Below, in pieces: positions 55,008 through 59,309 of a stretch of DNA of 59,309 nt; positions within the stretch are counted from its first letter, which is position 1, and every line of letters begins with the position of its first letter. A program made the position numbers and the translations under genes. Location of the stretch: positions 1 to 59,309 of IMG/VR virus record IMGVR_UViG_3300010392_000374; one strand, given 5' to 3'. The stretch is from a virus. A model generated the notes under the pieces. The model searched no databases. It saw only the letters and a program-made list of their open reading frames with translations, and had not been told where the DNA came from.

Positions 55008-55364
55008 ATGAAACTTCTAGTGTATGGTACACTTAAGCGTGGGCGCGGTAACAACTTCCACCTTGAGACCTCTAAGTTCCTAAGAGAAGACTTAACGGCT
55101 AATGCTAGCTACTTCATGACACACGTAGGTTTCCCTCAAGTGTCTGAAAAAGAGGATGGACATTTCATCAAAGGGGAACTCTGGGAAGTAAGTGAACATG
55201 ATCTCCCTCATGTAGATAGGCTTGAAGGTCACCCTGATTGGTATGAACGTAAAGAAGTGGAGCTTATGTCCGGTGAGAAAGCTTGGATGTACATCATGCC
55301 TGAAGAAATTCAGAGCGGATATAAAGTCATGGAGGATGAACAGAATGTTCAAACTTGGGGGTAG
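55008..55364 (+). CDS. Gamma-glutamylcyclotransferase-like protein (AIG2/GGCT fold)
   Basis: This 118-residue protein begins KLLVYGTLKRGRGNN, the YGTLxxG signature of the GGCT fold. It has VDRLEGHPDWYERKEVEL, with the acidic catalytic Glu near residue 75. Such enzymes release gamma-glutamyl groups as 5-oxoproline, or cleave gamma-glutamylamines. It opens the phage amide-bond gene cluster and may trim or recycle a gamma-glutamyl intermediate made by the ligases downstream. Confidence 0.8.
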   Translation: MKLLVYGTLKRGRGNNFHLETSKFLREDLTANASYFMTHVGFPQVSEKEDGHFIKGELWEVSEHDLPHVDRLEGHPDWYERKEVELMSGEKAWMYIMPEEIQSGYKVMEDEQNVQTWG

Positions 55365-56331
55365 TCCATTTACTCCAGAGGACTTTAAAGAAGGAACTGA
55401 TTTAGCTTTAGTAGCTTCTGCTATTGAGTATCTTAATAGTACTGAACATAGGAAAATAGATAGATACTCTGACTCTAAAGAATTGTTATCTGAGTATGAA
55501 GCTCACCATGCACACTTCCTGTTGTCCTATGCTACAGGTCTTCATAGCTACCGTAAAGGAGGTTGTCATTACAATCTACAATACACAGACTCTGGGTGTC
55601 ACTTAGTATCTACTAAAGTTACTATGAGTATGGTTGCTAAGGAAGACTTGGTAGACCTGAAACTGTATTATGATTGGCTGATGAATGAATCCCCTTGGGC
55701 TGATGCGTTTCTTTCTAAGACATACCATGAAGACTATCCTTGGTTGTTCTTACGTACAGATATCCCTTCAAATTTCCTAGCCTCTGCTTGTATTGCTTCA
55801 AGGCAAACTTGGGAAAATGGTAGCAGATTCACACTGTGGAGATCTCTTGTAAATAAAGGTCTGGATAAAAGTTATGCCTTTTTCCTTATGTGTTCTTTCG
55901 GATACGGTGGATTCTACACAGGAAGCTTAGGCCATTGCCCATTGTTTCCCTTTGCTCTTCAGAGAACTCAAGCTCTTAGCTTTGCTCGTAAGCAATACTT
56001 GAGAGATAAACGTAAAGCTCGCCCACTCTATGTGAATAACACCGTCTATTCTTCAGATTACGTTAAAGTATATGACGTATTCAGAGATGAGTCCAATGAG
56101 TTCACCTCAGATCTTTTCGATAAACTTCTTGATGGTATTCAGAAGTATGATCTACCAGCTAAAGCCAGTGTTCTATTTAATGGCACTAAGAAAACTCTGG
56201 AGTTTACCAACCCCTTATCTAAAAAGAAATACCCTTATCCAGACTTTGGTAAGATTCTTACCAGTCACTTGGATAAGTTCACTGATCTTCTAAAGGAGAT
56301 ACAGCCAAAGGAGTTTAGCAATGGCACATAA
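55345..56331 (+). CDS. Unknown protein within the amide-bond cluster
   Basis: This 328-residue protein is assigned ATG 55345, nine bases after GGAGG; it overlaps the cyclotransferase gene by 20 bases. It contains LSEYEAHHAHFLLSYATG, ACIASRQTWENGSRFTLWRS, FFLMCSFGYGGFYTGS and a C-terminal beta/helix part. No known family is recognised. Its invariant place between a cyclotransferase and a glutamine amidotransferase suggests that it is a substrate carrier or binding protein of the pathway; this is inference. Confidence 0.65.
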   Translation: MFKLGGSPFTPEDFKEGTDLALVASAIEYLNSTEHRKIDRYSDSKELLSEYEAHHAHFLLSYATGLHSYRKGGCHYNLQYTDSGCHLVSTKVTMSMVAKEDLVDLKLYYDWLMNESPWADAFLSKTYHEDYPWLFLRTDIPSNFLASACIASRQTWENGSRFTLWRSLVNKGLDKSYAFFLMCSFGYGGFYTGSLGHCPLFPFALQRTQALSFARKQYLRDKRKARPLYVNNTVYSSDYVKVYDVFRDESNEFTSDLFDKLLDGIQKYDLPAKASVLFNGTKKTLEFTNPLSKKKYPYPDFGKILTSHLDKFTDLLKEIQPKEFSNGT

Positions 56332-56956
56332 AGTGTATATGCCAGTACCAACCGCCTCAGTGTCTCTAATGTTTAAGAACAGGGGGTGGGAAATTACTTC
56401 CTTTGATGAAGCTGATGTTATTCAGTTCACTGGAGGGGCAGACATCTCTCCCTCTCTATACGGAGAACTACCCCATCATCTTACTACATGTGATCCTCAA
56501 AGGGATATGGTAGAGAGGGCTGTGTTTCTTAAAGCAGTAGAGAAAAAGAAAGTTATTGCAGGAATCTGTCGAGGTGGTCAGTTCTTGAATGTTATGAACG
56601 GAGGTAGACTCTGGCAAGATGTAGATGAACACGGAACCACTCATCCTATTCACGTTCTAGCCCATAAGTTCTTCGACATAAAACTTGAGAGAACTATCCA
56701 AGCCACTAGCACCCACCATCAGATGATGATTCCTGCTTCTCATGCGGAACTCATTGCTTATGCTAAACGTTCTAAGTATAAAACTACAGTGGACTCTAAA
56801 GGTAGACCTACTAAAATTAAGGTAGACGGTACCTCTAATAAGGATGCTGAGATTTTATACTACAGAGACACTAAAAGTATTTGTTTTCAACCCCACCCTG
56901 AGTATAGTCACGCTTCAAAAGATTTGACTAACTTGTACTTTCAACTAATCTCTTAA
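56321..56956 (+). CDS. Class I glutamine amidotransferase (peptidase C26/PuuD-like)
   Basis: This 211-residue protein has the elements of the class I GATase triad: AGICRGGQFLNV near residue 86 with the nucleophilic Cys, and FQPHPEYSH near 188 with the catalytic His and Glu. TSTHHQMMI near 130 is typical of the gamma-glutamyl-GABA hydrolase branch. It would hydrolyse a gamma-glutamyl amide or supply ammonia. It overlaps the preceding gene by 11 bases. Confidence 0.85.
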   Translation: MAHKVYMPVPTASVSLMFKNRGWEITSFDEADVIQFTGGADISPSLYGELPHHLTTCDPQRDMVERAVFLKAVEKKKVIAGICRGGQFLNVMNGGRLWQDVDEHGTTHPIHVLAHKFFDIKLERTIQATSTHHQMMIPASHAELIAYAKRSKYKTTVDSKGRPTKIKVDGTSNKDAEILYYRDTKSICFQPHPEYSHASKDLTNLYFQLIS

Positions 56957-56968
56957 CAAGGAAAAGAT

Positions 56969-58093
56969 ATGTGTGGTATCGTAGGAGCTATCGGCTCTCT
57001 GTCTCATAAACATGAAGAAGCATTCCGCTTTCTTCTTTGGTTGGATACCTTGCGGGGTATGGACTCAACCGGAGCTGTATCTATTGATCCTACTAATGGT
57101 AGATACAAGATGGAAAAATCAGTAGCATCTGGTTTTGAATTGCTAACCCCTAAAGGTCTCAACAGTCGTAGCTTTGATTGGGATTCCAAACGATTTGAAA
57201 GGATCACTCAAGGGGCTAATCAAATCCTTATTGGTCACAACCGCGCGGCAACTCGTGGTGTAGTGAAACAATCAAATGCCCATCCGTTCCATATTGGTGC
57301 GTTCCTTGGTGTTCACAATGGTACACTTCACGGCCAACATAAACTTCCAGACTACCACGACTTTGAAGTTGATAGTGAAAACATCATCCATTCTTTTGAT
57401 AAGATTGGAGAGAAAGAAACTCTTGAGCTTATTCATGGTGCGTATGCTCTAGTCTGGTGGAACGGTAGAGATAAGACGGTTAATTTTGCTCGTAATAAAG
57501 AACGTCCAATGTTTATGTGCGTAACTAAAGACGCTAAAGTTATCTTCTTCGCTTCTGAAAAGGGTATGCTTCAGATGGCGATGGATCGTTACGAGATTGA
57601 AGTTGATAAATATGAGCAGCTTCCTGTTGGACAGCTCTATAAGTTTACTATCCCTAAGAGGGGAGATGAGTTCACTAAACCGAAAGTGACACCCTTCACG
57701 GTTTTTACCTACACGACTACCTCTCGCTCTGTGGGGAACACGAGTACCTCCCCTTGGGCTGGCCGTGACAAAAAGCAAGAGCAAAAACTCCTCGACAAAC
57801 CTGCCAATAATGTGGTTGATATTGGTGGCAACTCTAGTCGCTTTAATCATAAAGAGTTTTTCTTTGCTCCATTAAAAACATCTAGTGTCTCATGGTCTCT
57901 AGGTGAAGGAGGTAGGGAAGTAACAGAGAAAGAAATGATTAACATCCTTGGATGCGGTTGTGCTAATTGTAGCAAACCTACTCCATTTCTTGCTCTTGAG
58001 ACTGTAAGCTTCTTCGGAGGTGATCAGTATCTTTGTAATGTTTGCATGGATGGGATTAAGAAAGATGATAGATTCCACCAGCATATCCACTAG
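56969..58093 (+). CDS. Class II glutamine amidotransferase with C-terminal zinc ribbon
   Basis: This 374-residue protein has an N-terminal nucleophile domain (MCGIVGAIGS with Cys2), then LRGMDSTGAVS, IGHNRAATRG and VHNGTLHG, matching GlmS/PurF-type GATases that release ammonia from glutamine. No synthetase domain follows. Instead a Thr/Ser/Pro linker leads to a C-terminal cysteine cluster (GCGCANCSK and CNVCMDG), probably a zinc-bound module. It would feed ammonia to the separate ligases of the cluster. Confidence 0.85.
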   Translation: MCGIVGAIGSLSHKHEEAFRFLLWLDTLRGMDSTGAVSIDPTNGRYKMEKSVASGFELLTPKGLNSRSFDWDSKRFERITQGANQILIGHNRAATRGVVKQSNAHPFHIGAFLGVHNGTLHGQHKLPDYHDFEVDSENIIHSFDKIGEKETLELIHGAYALVWWNGRDKTVNFARNKERPMFMCVTKDAKVIFFASEKGMLQMAMDRYEIEVDKYEQLPVGQLYKFTIPKRGDEFTKPKVTPFTVFTYTTTSRSVGNTSTSPWAGRDKKQEQKLLDKPANNVVDIGGNSSRFNHKEFFFAPLKTSSVSWSLGEGGREVTEKEMINILGCGCANCSKPTPFLALETVSFFGGDQYLCNVCMDGIKKDDRFHQHIH

Positions 58094-58102
58094 GAGAATT
58101 AA

Positions 58103-58960
58103 ATGAAGATTAGTATTGGTTCTGATCCTGAAGTTTTTGTCTATAACAGAAACACAGGAAACGTGGTGTCTCCTCATACGTTCTCAACAGGAGATAAAGA
58201 TAAGCCCGAACTTATCGAAGGTCTTGATGGCTATGGCCTACAGGTAGATGGCTTCGCTCTGGAGTACAACACAGCTCCAGTGGAGGTAGACCTTACAGAT
58301 CCCAAGAGTAGAGCAAGAGGGCCTGATCAATTTGCCTCCCGGTCTAATCTTATGCTTGGTGAAATTTACAATCGAATTAGTAACACTAAGCTTAAAGGAA
58401 GCAGATATCTTGATCTTTATCAAAAGTCTATGGTGACTATCCCCGAAGATATCTTTAAAGATGCTCCGGATAAAGTTAAAGAGCTTGGATGTGATCCAGA
58501 TTATAACGCATGGACTGGAGAACAAAACAATCCACCTAAACCTGAAGAACCTATCAGAGCAGCGGGTGGACATATTCATGTAGGTTGGACCAAAGATCAA
58601 GACGTAACTGATGCAGCTCACCTTGGGTTGTGTAAGAGCGCTGTTCGCCAGCTTGACTTCACTCTTGGTCTCATGTCTGTGATTCGAGACGTGAGAGGTA
58701 TGGACCGCCGTAAGCTCTACGGAAAAGCTGGAGCATTTCGTCCCAAGTCTTATGGTGTTGAGTACCGTTCTCTGTCTAACTTCTGGATCTTCAACAGTGG
58801 GATTGCAGGAAGAGTAGCTTCTCTTGTCTTCCGATCCATGGATGATCTTACTAATGGTGTTGTCTATGAGGAAATTTATGGAGACCCTCAACATGCCATC
58901 AACAATGGAGACTCTAAGTATGCTAAAGAGTTCTTCAAAGCTCAAGGCTTAAGTTACTAA
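58103..58960 (+). CDS. COOH-NH2 ligase, phiEco32 type 2 (amidoligase superfamily)
   Basis: This 285-residue protein has IGSDPEVFVYN at the N-terminus (acidic metal-binding pair), VDGFALEYNTAPVEV near residue 49, AGGHIHVGW near 154, and YGKAGAFRPKSYGVEYRSLS near 212-230. These are the Glu/His/Arg elements of the glutamine-synthetase-like ligase family found in phages. It would ligate a carboxylate and an amine using ATP. It is the second, distinct amidoligase of this genome, nine bases after the GATase gene. Confidence 0.85.
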   Translation: MKISIGSDPEVFVYNRNTGNVVSPHTFSTGDKDKPELIEGLDGYGLQVDGFALEYNTAPVEVDLTDPKSRARGPDQFASRSNLMLGEIYNRISNTKLKGSRYLDLYQKSMVTIPEDIFKDAPDKVKELGCDPDYNAWTGEQNNPPKPEEPIRAAGGHIHVGWTKDQDVTDAAHLGLCKSAVRQLDFTLGLMSVIRDVRGMDRRKLYGKAGAFRPKSYGVEYRSLSNFWIFNSGIAGRVASLVFRSMDDLTNGVVYEEIYGDPQHAINNGDSKYAKEFFKAQGLSY

Positions 58961-58969
58961 AGGTGTGAA

Positions 58970-59309
58970 ATGTTTTCAAACTCTATCACAAGCAGAGACC
59001 TATCACAAAAGATCTTTAACACTATCGTCTTGTACGATAATCTTCCTGTGTTCGTAACAGATATCACTGAAGCTCGTATGGTTTACTTCCATGCTCTTGA
59101 TGGTTCGGAGATTATCAAAGCCAAGTATGATAGTCCCAAGTTCAACTACAAGCCCTTCCCTCTTGGGTATGTTAACGTAGCGAACAACGCTCATTACCTT
59201 GAACGTATGCCTATGCGACACTACAAGCAAGGTTTAGAAGCAAGAGCTGTTACAGTCTCTAGTCCAAGGGTCTCTATGAATACCGGCGCACTATTGCGCA
59301 AGCCCTTGT
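58970..59309 (+). CDS. Junction-spanning phage protein, N-terminal part
   Basis: ATG 58970 begins the 192-residue protein that continues at position 128 after circularisation (stop at 364-366). The start follows AAAGGTG by four bases. The N-terminal part (SNSITSRDLSQKIFNTIVLYD, DNLPVFVTDITEARMVYFHA) is an alpha/beta domain without recognised motifs. Its place between the two amidoligase genes suggests a shared pathway. Confidence 0.85.
   Translation, partial: MFSNSITSRDLSQKIFNTIVLYDNLPVFVTDITEARMVYFHALDGSEIIKAKYDSPKFNYKPFPLGYVNVANNAHYLERMPMRHYKQGLEARAVTVSSPRVSMNTGALLRKPL
59183..59309. repeat. Terminal direct repeat, right copy
   Basis: Identical to positions 1-127. It shows the contig is circularly closed or terminally redundant, with a unit length of 59,182 bp. 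Confidence 0.97.

Overview
This window is one complete, circularly closed genome of a tailed phage. Its last 127 bases repeat its first 127 exactly, so the unit length is 59,182 bp. It looks like a short-tailed (podovirus-type) member of Caudoviricetes. The replication genes are T7-like: a gp4-type primase-helicase, a family A DNA polymerase, an ssDNA-binding protein, two PD-(D/E)XK nucleases and a T7-lysozyme-like amidase homologue. The virion module is podoviral, with portal, P22-type coat, short-tail adaptor and stabilisation proteins, and large internal virion proteins carrying a GH24 lysozyme domain. I see no single-subunit RNA polymerase, integrase or repressor, so I infer a lytic phage that uses host RNA polymerase. 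This fits the several sigma70-like promoters. A B12-dependent (class II) ribonucleotide reductase, moderate AT richness and four tRNAs (Thr-CGT, Arg-TCT, Gly-TCC, Leu-TAA) suggest a host with cobalamin and GC-rich codon usage. An alphaproteobacterium is plausible, but this is inference.

Layout: two divergent transcription units leave a control region at about 43.5-44.6 kb and converge at about 18.0 kb. The leftward unit (43.5 to 18.0 kb) starts with three small genes. It then carries TerS, TerL, portal, scaffold, coat, decoration protein, tail adaptor, tail stabilisation protein, fibres, internal virion proteins, a membrane coiled-coil protein and a holin. The rightward unit (44.6 kb, through the circle junction, to 18.06 kb) starts with small early genes separated by structured non-coding segments. 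It continues into a 47-55 kb accessory region of small membrane proteins, four tRNAs and two paralogous protein families. An amidoligase/ATP-grasp/glutamine-amidotransferase cluster spans the junction (55.0 kb to 2.0 kb). After it come a nucleotidyltransferase, an apparently degenerate RNA-ligase-like protein, the replication genes, the RNR and nucleotide-pool enzymes, and small late-early genes.

The most notable points are these. (i) The amide-bond-forming gene cluster contains two different amidoligases, an ATP-grasp ligase, class I and class II glutamine amidotransferases and a gamma-glutamylcyclotransferase. (ii) The rightward control region holds two near-perfect sigma54-type (-24/-12) promoter sequences. 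(iii) Both core replication genes appear to start at AUA codons behind good Shine-Dalgarno sequences. (iv) A 713-bp group I intron with an endonuclease VII-like gene interrupts polymerase motif B. (v) Four paralogous 'CCG' proteins are interleaved with tRNA genes. (vi) A roughly 450-nt ORF-free, hairpin-rich stretch at 45.15-45.6 kb and a family of structured leaders are candidate non-coding RNAs.
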